Of a DNA stretch of 64,000 nt, positions 45,600 to 56,290 are shown piece by piece. Each line of letters opens with the position of its first letter. Position 1 is the stretch's first letter. The translations under genes and the position numbers were made by a program. The notes beneath the pieces were generated by a model. It was given only the letters and a program-made list of their open reading frames with translations. It had not been told where the DNA came from and made no database searches. Origin of the DNA: Diatrype stigma (lineage: Eukaryota; Ascomycota; Sordariomycetes; Xylariales; Diatrypaceae); NCBI GenBank assembly GCA_022225965.2, contig JAKJXP020000001.1, forward strand, positions 558,001 through 622,000. Direction: 5' to 3'.

Positions 45600-48140
45600 C
45601 TTGGCGGAAGGTGAGTGAGCCTTCTTCCCTTACTGCTACACGACCGTTACGACTTCGAGAAAGGGCGCGCGAAAAGGAAGAAACACGATCGTGATATCAG
45701 ATACGCCGAGAAGTTGAAGACCACGACGGCACACGGGGACGGCTACTCGAGCCGGGAGCTGCGAATATTAGACTGATCGCCTCGTCGTCCCAGGGTTTGT
45801 ATTTTGAAAAACCTGGCGAGCAGGGAGACACGGCGGGGGGGGGGGAAAGCACCAACACCACGTATTACACAATATATATGGCTTGGCTAGATATATGAAG
45901 GAGGTAACTCTTCTTTCCAACTGCATACAGCAGGAGTAGGGTTGCCGGATACGGGGCCTGCCCAACTATTCAGCTACAACCCATACTCTCACTAGCACGA
46001 GTATAGCATATGACCCTAATAATCGAGACGTTCACTTTTCTTCTTCTCCAACAGTGGGTGGACCCGCGCTTTAAGAGAGATCGCCATCGACTTAGCTTTC
46101 CTCCAACACGGTAGTTGGGGGGCCTCAAAAAGCTTACCTGAACTTGCCTTCCCGCATTGACCCCTCGAGTGGCGTATAGCCCCAAGAGCCCTATCGAGCT
46201 AGGTATGTAGTTCCAAGGACCGTGATGGCATGGCAGGTGGGGAGGCAGTAAGAACCCGATCATGTCCGGGTGCCCCCGACCCCCCCGATCAATGCCATGA
46301 CAGGTATGGCGAATACCAGTCCGCTGGGTTATGCCAGCCAAAAGCCGCCCATGGTACGCATCTGCCAAAGTGACTGGACTAAAACCCGGATCACGGCATT
46401 ATTGGCACTACGAAGGTCCCCTATGGGGTCGAGACGGATCTCGACCATATTTCCCCGGAGGGGGCCTGAGTAGTGGAGGGGTTTCTCGAGCTCTCCAAAT
46501 CAGTGGAAACCAGTGGCTAGTTGTTTTGGTTTGTTAGCAACGTCGCAGTCACATTCAGGTCACACGTATGTAGGGGAATCTCGTCAAGGCATTGTTTCGT
46601 CTTTTCAGCTTCCTTCTGTCCGGATGTGTATATCTTGGCAATATCTTGCTATAGTCAGTAGCCCTTTGCTTTTTCTGCCTAATAGATTTCGCTTCAGACG
46701 CGGAAGAGAAGTGGTTTAATCAGCTAGGGATATTAGATTGCCTTGGGGTCGAAGCTGAAAGGGAGAGCTGAGAGTAGGTAGTGTTGGTAATTAGTAAAAA
46801 GTATGCACCCTATCCATAGTCAGATCGAGCAATCCTATTGCTGCTGATGGTCATCTCGGTCGAATGGACATACTTAACCTTAACCCCCTGTCCCCCTGCC
46901 CCTGCCCCTGGGGAAGAAGCTAAACACATATAGTCGCGTATAATCCGCATATAATTGTCTGGTAGCGAGAGTGGGGTGGGGGCTGAGTGAGAGACACTAC
47001 GGCCTTGACGGACTTTTAACTCCAGATTAAGGGTGGATGCACGAGAGCAGAAACCCTTTCGTTGACGTGACTGGCGGGTCTGTCTCTTAACTCAGTCTAC
47101 TGAATAAGTACTTACGTAGTATTCGTCTAAAAGCTTGCCGGTATATACCGAGGGTATATACATATGTGCCTATGTAAGTAGGTAGTACAATAGAAGAACT
47201 ACACTTCCTTTTCCTCCGGGCTTTCCTTCCCTCCCAGGGGGCAATTTTTGGTGTTCGCGATTGGTGTTTCAATGTCTAATTAGCAGGTATGAAGTACCTA
47301 TGAAGCACTGGTGTCGCTATTATGTAACTGGTAGCACCAACCGGCCAGTCCGCGGAAGTCACAGTCGTGGGGTTAAGCGTGTCTGTCTTACCTTAGCTCT
47401 GTCTGGGCAGCTGCTGGGGGGAGGTCGCGGAGGTCTGGTTCCTGGTTCCTGCATAACATGCAACCGGAGTCCCTTCCCTTTCCTTCTGACATTGCATCAC
47501 ACATTATTCTCACATGGGCAGTCTGTCCGGGTCGAGAAGAAGTCAGCATATCTCGCTTGGGATTAGCACTTACAAGAAGTGAGGCTCGTGCGCAATGTCC
47601 TTTCCGAGAGAGAGAGAGAGAGAAAGAAAGAAATCTCTGTGGGTCTTCGGATTACACCCAACTATATCTGCCAAGACTTATCGATCGGTGACGGGCCGAA
47701 AAGCTACGGGATTTACACGGACATGCACGGATTCCAGCGAGGTCGTTGGCGCTACTGACGATTGATTACATCCATGATATACCTAGGCACTTAGGGGTAA
47801 TAACTTCGTACTTCGTATCGAAGCATCGCATCTCTATCGACTCACTCCCAGAGGTTTTCGCTATCATAACTGATTCAGACCCGAGCCTAGGGATCATAAC
47901 CGACGATACAGTGTACACCGGTATAAATTGTTCTCGTCGTTCCAGCCAGGCTTCAGCGTCAAATTGTCCAGTAAAGACCCCCCAGGAACTTCAACGCACG
48001 TCCGACTTGGCATCATCACATGCTATCAGTATGATCACTGCTGCTAGGGGAGAAGGTGCCAACCCCTAGAGCAGATAGACGAACAAGATAAGAAATGGTT
48101 GGTTGGCCCTTGCACCCCTGGCGCGGCATCATGGCTACCA
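45600..48140. other. Gene-poor spacer upstream of the GPCR
   Basis: About 2.5 kb in which I see no convincing gene. A 132-codon minus frame (45970-46368) and plus frames near 46270-46720 and 47261-47690 lack motifs and overlap. There is a 12-base G run near 45835-45847 and a GA-rich microsatellite at 47605-47633. Confidence 0.6.
47605..47633. repeat. (GA)n/(GAAA)n microsatellite
   Basis: Simple repeat of GA followed by GAAA units in non-coding sequence. Confidence 0.85.
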
Positions 48141-48638
48141 TCAATCATCTCCATCGGTAGCAGCACGCGCACCATCGCTACCAGCAACAGAAGCAACACT
48201 ATTGCTACCAGCAACAGAAGCAGCACCAGCGCTACCAGCAATAGAAGCAGCACCGCCGCTACCAGCAACAGAAGCAACGTTGCTCGCTATGTCGTCAGCA
48301 TCGCCAACGGCACTGCCACCATTATCGCCCCCATTGTGTACAATGATAGGATTAGCTTTATCCCTCTTCGAGCCCTTAGGTCCATAGGTCTCCATGAGCT
48401 CAGCCCTGCCCGGCTTCTTGCGCCTGTTGGCACCCAGCCCTGCCGAGACAGGTCCCCATTGTTCCTCAAACTCCGCGAGCGCCTTCTTCCTTTCCTCGGC
48501 GTACCCTTTCTCCTCGCGATGGGCGGCTTTGCGCTCTGAAGTCATTCGAAGCAGTTTCGCCTTTGTCGGCGACGGACCCATGCCGCCAATCATCAGCCAG
48601 TGGCCGAAGGAAACCCGGTCGCTGGGATCAGGGGCCAT
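48141..48638 (-). CDS. Hypothetical protein with Ala/Ser/Val/Gly repeats
   Basis: Not recognised. The ATG at 48638 gives 165 residues; the frame stays open upstream without an ATG that looks better. Seen: MAPDPSDRVSFGHWLMIGGM, then a strongly charged helical segment with SERKAAHREEKGYAEERKKA (about residues 30-60). A Lys/Arg-rich stretch comes next, and finally a C-terminal repeat region of about 9 residues per unit (ASVAGSN-like) encoded by a 27-bp minisatellite. No signal peptide or membrane helix. Base composition of the first 110 codons looks coding, but nothing else supports expression. Confidence 0.45.
   Translation of the reverse strand: MAPDPSDRVSFGHWLMIGGMGPSPTKAKLLRMTSERKAAHREEKGYAEERKKALAEFEEQWGPVSAGLGANRRKKPGRAELMETYGPKGSKRDKANPIIVHNGGDNGGSAVGDADDIASNVASVAGSGGAASIAGSAGAASVAGSNSVASVAGSDGARAATDGDD
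48177..48284. repeat. 27-bp minisatellite in a coding region
   Basis: Four tandem units beginning GCTACCAGCAACAGAAGC, each 27 bp with several differences. On the minus strand they encode repeated SVAGSxxxA units at the C-terminus of the hypothetical protein 48141-48638. Confidence 0.88.
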
Positions 48639-49613
48639 GACGATGCAAGATCCGTTGTTGTTGGGTCTTCCTAGAGAGCTCGCAATAGTAATATAGGTAG
48701 GTACAGCTCGCAGGGGGGGTCCCTTCGTTTCAGATAGCAAGTTCTCGTGTAGTACTGGCTTGAGGCTAATCTGGTGCGGCTGATTGGTAAGTAAGTCAAA
48801 GCAATGTGTGTTTACGGTATACAAACTTGAAGAAATGTGTGATAATGAAGATCTTCGCGAACGCGACTTCAGTCTATAAGGTAAGATCCTTGAGAAGCAT
48901 TCTTCCCCACGTATACGAAGAAGCAAGGAAATAAAGCTGGGTTCTAGGAAGTGGGAGAGGCGATCCTGATCCGTAGAACTGGATAGAAGATGACTTTCCC
49001 CAGTTCAGCATCTGTCAAGCGTTGACTGTGGATTGAATCCCGTGTTTGTCTCTGCATTCCATATGACCCTTTAGACAGATTACAGTGTGTGAATTGTTTG
49101 ACAGTGGTTCGTCTGAAGTCGTGACTGGCCTCGCTGGCCCCCTACCGAAACACACTGTTGGTTTGATCCGAAGCTGTGTCTTGGTACATGTATTTCACAT
49201 TGTTATAAGATCGAAAGTTGTCATCAGATTGCTGCAACTCTTACTCCGTATGCGTGTCCCAGTCGTTATTCATTATGGTGTATAAGCTATCCTTGGCCAT
49301 CCTGGTTGCAATTACATATTGTCACCCTTGACTCAACCCCATTCTAGTCGAGCCCAATGGTCATACCAAATATTTCGCTGTCAAAAAGAATACTCCTAAT
49401 TTACTCCAGGCACCCAACAAACCATGCAATAGAGATGCTTCCGAGGTCCAACAAGCTGATCCCATATGTAGATGAAACATGTGTGTACACTCCAATCACT
49501 GCTCTACAATGCATGATTTCATCTCCCTACTAGCGAGATATGTCAGGTATAATATATGATAAGAAAAGGCTTATCAGTAACTTACCTTTTGGTGCGGTGG
49601 CACGCTCGTCCGT
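48639..49613. other. Spacer between two hypothetical genes
   Basis: AT-rich region. The minus frame of the upstream-neighbour protein stays open to about 48926 but without a clear in-frame ATG start better than 48638. Otherwise no gene is visible. Confidence 0.5.
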
Positions 49614-50405
49614 TCACTCTGACTGATAACCGATGAAATCACCATACTTGGCAGCAAAGAGAGGGTGAATCCGACGAGTCTCCGGGATAGTAGGGAGTTT
49701 GTCGTCGGACTTGAGGAAATCCCCATACTTGGCAGCAAACAGAGGGTGGACGCGAGGATGGGGGCCATGGCCTGGGTGACCCTTGGTCTTTCGAGACTTG
49801 CTGTCAGGCTCCTCTCCAGATGAGCGAGACTCACCGTCGCTATCATCGTCGCTCTCGTCGTCGGCGTCGTCGTCGAAGTCACTTCCGAACCCTGCGTCGA
49901 TCACACACCAATCTTCGTCGTCGCTCTGGGACCCCTCGTCTTCTGTGGTCGCGTCGTCGTCGTCCCAAGACGGTGGCTCCGATCGAAGGCTTCTGCCGCA
50001 GACACACAGATCCTGCTCCCCAGCGCTCAATTCCCGATGGCGGCAGGGAGTCTTGTGCGACGCGGCTTCGGGAACCTTGCTGCCTTCGCATGTCTCCTTC
50101 CCGGCTCCTGTCGGTGTTCCGGTCTGCGAGACGGAGGGACGTCCGCTGGTGGTTTCCTCCTCTCCTCTGGAAGTTTTATCTCCCGCCAGATCCGGGCCTG
50201 CTGTGCGATCGAGGCTCCGGGCTGGCTGTTCGGAGGATGTGCGAGGGCGGGCCGCATGGTCTGCAAGACCAAGCACGGCTCGCTTCTCGGGAGTGTTCGG
50301 TGGTGCTGCTAGGCCATTAATCACGCCGTGGATGCATCGTACTCCAGCTTTCTTTCCTGACGCCCTCAATTGCTCCGAAGAACCGAAGGTAGATCGAGAA
50401 GCCAT
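49614..50405 (-). CDS. Acidic protein with two HPLFAAKYGDF motifs (paralogue A)
   Basis: Not assigned to a known family. The ATG at 50405 (MASRSTFGSSEQL) gives 263 residues in one exon; a longer open frame starts only at TTG. Seen: a polar, disordered first half with CRHRE and CVCG; an Asp/Glu/Ser-rich centre containing DDEDWCVIDAG with Trp at about 166; then a basic GHPGHGPHPR linker. Two C-terminal copies follow, RVHPLFAAKYGDF (about 218-230) and RIHPLFAAKYGDF (about 245-257), 14 residues apart. The neighbour at 51882-52595 shares the same order: acidic DW motif, GHG-x-HPR linker and HPL-AAKYG. The pair is therefore a diverged duplication. D-W-C-V-I resembles the Atg8-interacting core W-x-x-I/L/V with acidic residues before it, but this is only a motif match. 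Confidence 0.62.
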   Translation of the reverse strand: MASRSTFGSSEQLRASGKKAGVRCIHGVINGLAAPPNTPEKRAVLGLADHAARPRTSSEQPARSLDRTAGPDLAGDKTSRGEEETTSGRPSVSQTGTPTGAGKETCEGSKVPEAASHKTPCRHRELSAGEQDLCVCGRSLRSEPPSWDDDDATTEDEGSQSDDEDWCVIDAGFGSDFDDDADDESDDDSDGESRSSGEEPDSKSRKTKGHPGHGPHPRVHPLFAAKYGDFLKSDDKLPTIPETRRIHPLFAAKYGDFIGYQSE

Positions 50406-51881
50406 ATTCTGTAGGCGCGGCAGCAAGTATGGGAAGAGTTTGAAGGATTGGGAAGAGCTTGGAGAGAAAGAGTCTGGAGAGCTGAAGAGTGTGAAGCTAG
50501 AATTGCTTTGGTTGTTGTAAGTTGATGGAGAAGGAAAGCATTGGGGGAAGACTTTTTATAAAGCAGAGTAGAGAAGTTGTTCTGGTACAGGAATCTGGGA
50601 TGGGAAAGAATTTGTTCTGGTAAAGAAGTTGTGTTCTAGCAAGAGGATTTCAAATTGGTGGAGCGCTTCACAGGTGGAATTGGATTGGTATTTCTAGTCT
50701 AGAGCTCAATTACATCCGAAATGGTTTTCAGAGTATTGAGAGCCGTAGGTGGGCATATGACTGGAGGGGTGTGAATAGATTTGAACGGATACGGAGAAGT
50801 ACAGGAACTGCTGATTCGGGGACATGACTTCAAGCTATGATCCGGCAAGCTACCGGGCAAGCTACCGGACAAGCCACCGGACCGTGATGTTCTTTTCTCG
50901 GTATCCTATTTATTCCTTACCTGGTTGACTACCTCTGATCCCACGAAACTGAACATCATATCACCAAGAGCAAGCTGGAGGTCGTAACCTACTGGTTACA
51001 GACATCGTTATAGAAGTGAATCCGTTTGTGAATAGAGCCGTAGATCCAGCATAACCTGACTGTTACTAAACAGATATTTGTTACGATGTTGGTGCTCTTT
51101 GTGCTCTCTAGAGCGAAACGTATCATGTCTATGCTTAAGCCTTTTTAGTTTCGGTTATGTACCTTATTGTCTATCCATTTACCATATTCGTTAACCTCAC
51201 TCGGCTTGATAACCTATGCCAATCACGAAATATCATCATTAGCTTGGGGGTCAGGAAGGCTTGTTGTATTCATTGGGGTTTATGACGGGAGAACTGGCTG
51301 TCGTGTATGCATCTCCTTCCAGAAGCCCGTTGGAATTGCGTGTAGCGGCTTTGTCCTTACATGTGGTCTATTGTAGCTTAAGGCTCAAAGATACAGTTCC
51401 ATCACACCTGCTCTGTTCACCACTGTTCACAAGCTCGTATACCTAGCGGCATAATGTGCTGCTCGGTTACTCATCCACCTCATCATGGACACCCCTGCTT
51501 TTTCAAGAAGACGCCCATGATCTGAAAGTTACCCAAGTTGTAGGCTATCAATTATGTGGACTGTCGCGTTTGGTGGCTGATCTAATATGCTAATACGTTA
51601 GTATCACTGTACTACTTTGACCTGGTGGCAGGAGATCTGACGAATGGGCTGGGCTAGGGCGACGTAACTAACCTTGACAATAGCTACATTGCCATCGTGG
51701 GCTTGTGGATATATTCTCGTACATTCAGGAGAAGGTCTTGTACAATAACTGGGCCACGGCCAAGAAGCTCCGGCGGCACTGAAGCACAAAATATATTCGT
51801 ACTCGTGTTGTGCATACTGTCTATATAGCGAGATCCATAATAAGGGTTTATGGTCGAGGCAGTTTGCCTTAACTCGTGTCT
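50406..51881. other. Spacer between the two paralogues
   Basis: 1.5 kb separating the two related genes. It has CAAGCTACCGG repeats near 50845-50880 and no convincing gene. Plus frames at 51167-51446 are short and featureless. Confidence 0.55.
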
Positions 51882-52595
51882 TTAACAGGCTGTCAGTGCG
51901 CGCTTGCGCGGCTGACGCTCGAAGAAATGCCCGTACTTAGCAGCACAGAGAGGATGAATTCTGGGGTGACGTGATTCGCCATGGCCCGAAGCAGACTCGG
52001 ACTTCTGACACCTGGAAACAGACTTTTCGCCTGGGTTTCCATCGACCTCCATGTCGATGACAGTCCAATCATCACTGCCGTCTTCACTTTCGTTGTCGTC
52101 GGTTTCGTTATCGTAAGGTGGGGGTTGAAAGATTGTCTTCTTCTGTGCATGGTTGTCTTTTCCAGGCATTAGGGCGTTCTTCTGAACATGCCCTGCTTTC
52201 GTTCCAACACCGGACTCCCTCTTAGCTCCTGTGAAAGGGCCAGTCATGCTCGAGGTGGATGCTAGAGTGTTCTGTAGACCTTTGCCCAACTTTCTCTCGA
52301 TAGCACAGTGTGTAGTCCGGATGGGTACAGAACAATGGGGAGCTAATGGCTTCTCGTCTACATCGTAGTCGTAGCTGTCCTCAATGGAGCAAACTTCATC
52401 GTCGCTGATCTGGTCAAATTCCCGCTCGTCTTGGGAATCAAAGTTGAATGTGCGATCATAGTTGGTAGCAAATTGATCGGATAAGGTGCCTGGTGGTGTT
52501 CCAAAGCACCCAACAACGAGTCGCTTGTGATGTTCCTTTGCCTTCGGCGATTTGAAGGCAACAAACGCTGTCTTGAAGAACTGAATTGCGGGCAT
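51882..52595 (-). CDS. Acidic protein with one HPLCAAKYGHF motif (paralogue B)
   Basis: Not assigned to a known family. A single exon from ATG 52595 (MPAIQFFKTAFVAFKSPKAK) encodes 237 residues. Seen: a basic, mildly hydrophobic N-terminus (about 1-30) lacking a clear signal peptide; an acidic stretch with YDYDVDE near 75-80; a polar middle; then an acidic segment with DGSDDWTVIDMEVDG, Trp at about 177. The SGHGESRHPR linker and one RIHPLCAAKYGHF motif at about 212-224 follow, before a basic tail RQPRKRALTAC. The arrangement matches paralogue A at 49614-50405, which has two copies of the C-terminal motif and Phe in place of Cys. The N-terminal halves do not align by eye. The two genes lie on the same strand 1.5 kb apart. 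Confidence 0.62.
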   Translation of the reverse strand: MPAIQFFKTAFVAFKSPKAKEHHKRLVVGCFGTPPGTLSDQFATNYDRTFNFDSQDEREFDQISDDEVCSIEDSYDYDVDEKPLAPHCSVPIRTTHCAIERKLGKGLQNTLASTSSMTGPFTGAKRESGVGTKAGHVQKNALMPGKDNHAQKKTIFQPPPYDNETDDNESEDGSDDWTVIDMEVDGNPGEKSVSRCQKSESASGHGESRHPRIHPLCAAKYGHFFERQPRKRALTAC

Positions 52596-54653
52596 CTTGC
52601 GGCAAGAAAATTCTGATGCTGGAGAAAATAGGCGCCGATGAGGTAGAATGTCTAGGTGTTCCGGTGACGGTACGATGGAGAAATGGACGAGGAGAGGAAG
52701 GTAATTGTGAGGATAGTAGAAACCTTGATTGATGTAGGCCAGAACAGGTAGAAGAGGAAAACAGAAGGGCGTAATCGTTGAAGAGAGTAATTAAGTATGG
52801 AGGCTATTGCAGGTGTGGTCTGAAAAAGACTTTGTTTGCGCGGTAGGAGAAGTTGCAGTTGCGGTGGCGAATACGTTTCTGATTGATCTTGATTGTGGGA
52901 GAATGTAAATTAGATGCCTAAGGGTGGTTTAAGAAAGATCTCGATTAGTCGAACACGTGGAGGAAGGTCGAATGGAAGTTGAGGCGAGGACGCGTTGCAG
53001 GTTAGGGTGTAATACGGCTTGGGGTAGTGACTTAGCAAACATTCAGCCATTATGTCCCATCCTATTGTAGGGTGCATTTTCAATAGAATATGTTTAAGGA
53101 TAGCTCTAGTTGATGGACTAGAGGTACCTAGGAGGAATACAACAACAGAATTACCCATCCAGGCATTACCATGGTATCGACTTGCTTTTAATTAACAATA
53201 TAGAGATATTGGGTAATTACGTCCATTCAAGAGAAGGTATATTCTACTCAAGACCAGTCCATTCATCAGCCCCTTCACGTCACCACCTGCAGTTTCTTCA
53301 TTGTCCAAGTAAATGTACGAGTGATAATGTGGTTCAGTGTGTATGATAAGGGCAGTTATATAAGACATCTATGGAAAGTTATAGATCACCAATTGTACTA
53401 TACTACAGTATGATGCGAGTTAGTGCATACGTAACCTGATAATATAGTTATCGTGGAGCTTGGCTATTGGAGTGCGTGGACGAACGAGCTGATCCTATAG
53501 AAGTGAGTAGGAATACATTCACCATATTAATGATAGACCCCGTGTTTGGAGCCCACCAAGCCACCAAAACTGGCGGATAGCAGTTATTGGCATTAACAAA
53601 GCCATGCAGAGTCCGGAGGCAACAGAACACGATTGTCGTTGCCTGGTATTTGCTGGAAACAGTGGGAATCATCCATTAATCTAATAGCTAAACATGATTG
53701 TGTCTACTATTGGCCATCGAATAGAAGATTTGTGTTTTGTGTAGTTTGTTGCTCCTTGGAGACTGATTCTAGCATGTTATTTGTTTGGTGGGTAGTTGAG
53801 CATCAAGAAAGGGGCTTACGTGATTCAAGGGGTTGAGACTAAGGTTTATGGGATTCAGACAAGGTAGCCTTTCTCTTGAGATGGCAATTGAGAACATATA
53901 TCATCGGAATTGGCGATCTGCTTCTCATCAAATGTCCTTCAAATCTGCTTGAAACCTGCCACTTGGTGTGGCATGTGGGTTTGCCATCAACAAGAGGCCC
54001 GGAACCTTCACTCGTTGCGCCCACTATGAAGTAGGGAGCTTGCATGCTTGATTACACTGGACGTTATCCGAGCCGCAATCTAATCGTTCACCTTCAGTTC
54101 TTATCTGCCTTTGATAGAGACTACCCGGGTACCTACCAAGATGGTCATAATAGGAACGCCATGACGTAGCAGATTTTCAACAAGCTGGTATAGGTACTTT
54201 GGTACTAGGTAGGTAGCACTGAGCCCCCTGTAGGGATAGCAGGGAGTTAGATCCGTTATCAGCCAATAGGATGATGCATGCCGTGCAGCAAGTAGCTGCG
54301 CCCTGCACAAGCTAAAGCTATATTTCCGCATTGGGAAAGTTATACCCTTGACTGCCTTGAATACTGCTTTATTACTGCCGAAAATCAACTTTCCCAGGGA
54401 GGGGTAGGTAGGTACGATGATGTTCCGTTTCAAATGCCAAGAACTTTTGGGATGCTCTTTACTTGTCCCTAAACCATCCATATCACCATTATAATCGCAT
54501 TATAATCGCATCATCATTGCATCGCCCTCAAACCGACCTTAGCAGGTGCGTGAAGCTGAAGCAGGCAGACCCCCACCCGGGCCCACCGTTCCAACCGACT
54601 CAGCAGGTGCATCTCCGAGCGTGTTCGATCCATCACCATTCTACAAGTTAAAA
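52596..54653. other. AT-rich spacer upstream of the MBL gene
   Basis: Two kilobases without a supportable gene. Open frames (52910-53158, 53633-53836, 54101-54481) are short and featureless. GGTAC/TAGGTAG motifs occur near 53124-53133 and 54185-54220. Confidence 0.6.
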
Positions 54654-55708
54654 ATGGACTATTTGATTTGTTGCGCGTGCGGCGTGCAGTACGACACGCG
54701 CTCCGCGAGGTCGTGCAAGATCTGCGACGATCCGCGACAATACGTGCCCCCGGAAGGGTAAGTAAGCAGCAAGCTGACCTTACAGTATTACCACTGCGTT
54801 TCTCGTCCGGCAAATGGCTTACCAGGAGTGCCTGCCGTCACAGCCAGACTTGGACGACGCTCCGCGAGATGCAGTTGTCTAAGAAGTACACCAACGTCTT
54901 CCACAAGGACAAGTACCACTCGGGCATCATCAGCATCTTCACGGAGCCGCAGTTCGCCATCGGCCAGCGCGCCTTCCTCCTCTGCGCGGGGCCGGTAAAC
55001 ATCCTGTGGGATTGCATCACCTATATTGACGACGCAACCGTGAAGCGCATCAAAGACCTCGGCGGCATCTCCGCCATCGCCATCTCGCACCCGCACTATT
55101 ATTCATCGTCGCTCGTGTGGGCTGAGGCCTTCAACTGCAAGGTGTACCTGTCACTGGAGGACAAATCCTTCCTCATGCGTACCGGCCCTGCACACGTGTT
55201 GTTCAAAGGCCAGCAGCTGGAGCTGCCGAGCGACGAATTTGTCGTCGCCAAGGTTGGCGGGCATTTTCCCGGAAGTTCGGTTCTATGGTGGAAGAGCGAG
55301 AGGAAACTGTTCATCTCCGACTCAATCTCGGTCGTCCCGAGCGGAGTCTACCATGAGAATCGTCCAAACTACACCGCAAGCTTCACGTTCATGTGGTCAT
55401 ATCCAAACATGGTCAGTCGGCATAGTTCCCTCTGCTCTCGACCCCTCCCTCTTCTTGTGAGTACTCCACCCGGATCATCGAGGCTGACCAATCTGCAGAT
55501 CCCGTTGCCGCCTGATGCTGTGTACGATATCTGGAAGGCTGTGGCGGACTTTGACTTCGAGGATACGCACGGTGCCTTCTGGGGAAAGGACACCCGGGGA
55601 AGGAGCAAAGAACGGGTGTTACAGAGTGCTCAGCTGTTCGTCACCTACATGGGACACCCAAAACATGCTATTCACCAGGAGGTGGTTAAGCATCAAAATC
55701 AAGTATAA
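54654..55708 (+). CDS. Metallo-beta-lactamase-fold protein
   Basis: Predicted MBL-fold protein of a fungal family, substrate unknown. Exons 54654-54757, 54844-55411 and 55499-55708 give 293 residues. Seen: an N-terminal cysteine cluster (CCACGVQYD, then CKICDDPRQYVPPEG) like a small zinc knuckle, followed by QTWTTLREM. In the MBL core, the usual HxHxDH is replaced by SHPHYYSSS near residue 115. GGHFPGSS lies near 173 and an Asp in ISDSISVVP near 192. An alternative acceptor about 20 nt upstream of 54844 would keep frame and insert a few residues. The second intron (55412-55498, 87 nt, GTCAGT donor) is also open and in frame, so its retention would add 29 residues. No signal peptide. With the altered metal motif, hydrolase activity cannot be assumed. 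Confidence 0.82.
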
Positions 55709-56290
55709 AAGTATGAAGCCAGAAATTCATGCCTGAAACAGGTTGATAGTACGACGTAGATGTGAGTTCTATCATAGCAGATCTCGAACGGGAAGTTGAG
55801 ACTACATTACCTACCATCCTTCAGCGGGAATGAATGCCGGCTATGACATGCTCGTGTGTCCTGTGGTGGACCATGGTACATGTTCTATTTTGTTCTATTG
55901 CTTAGGAACAAGAAATGATTTGACAGCTGATTATTAAGGTTGGTGATCACGAATACAGGCTCCGGCCCGAAAACTCGGCGCGGCATAGCACTGGGGTTCC
56001 GTAGCCGAAGAAAAAAGGGCCTTACAAGCCTGAAAAAGTGGGTACAGAAGCCGAAGCCCAGCACGGAAGCATCCGAAGCCGAAGCCGATCATCGGGATGC
56101 TTGAGTCACACCGATGGACTCGGCCGGAGCAGCACGTATAGCCACAACCATCTAAGAAATATATTAGAATCTACATCGATCAATCATCGTAACTCTGAAT
56201 GACCTTCAAAGATCTACTTAAGCCTTCTTCCCTTAAGTCTTGATGTATTCGCCAATACAGTGAACCCCTCCACGTAATCTGATAGACAAT
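55709..56290. other. Spacer upstream of ferroportin-like gene
   Basis: No gene is seen. It contains repeated GAAGCCGAAGCC-like units near 56048-56085, a short imperfect tandem tract. Confidence 0.55.

Noticed and set aside
45970..46368. 132-codon minus frame upstream of the GPCR
   Set aside because: No recognisable features, overlaps opposing frames, and begins in promoter-like sequence.
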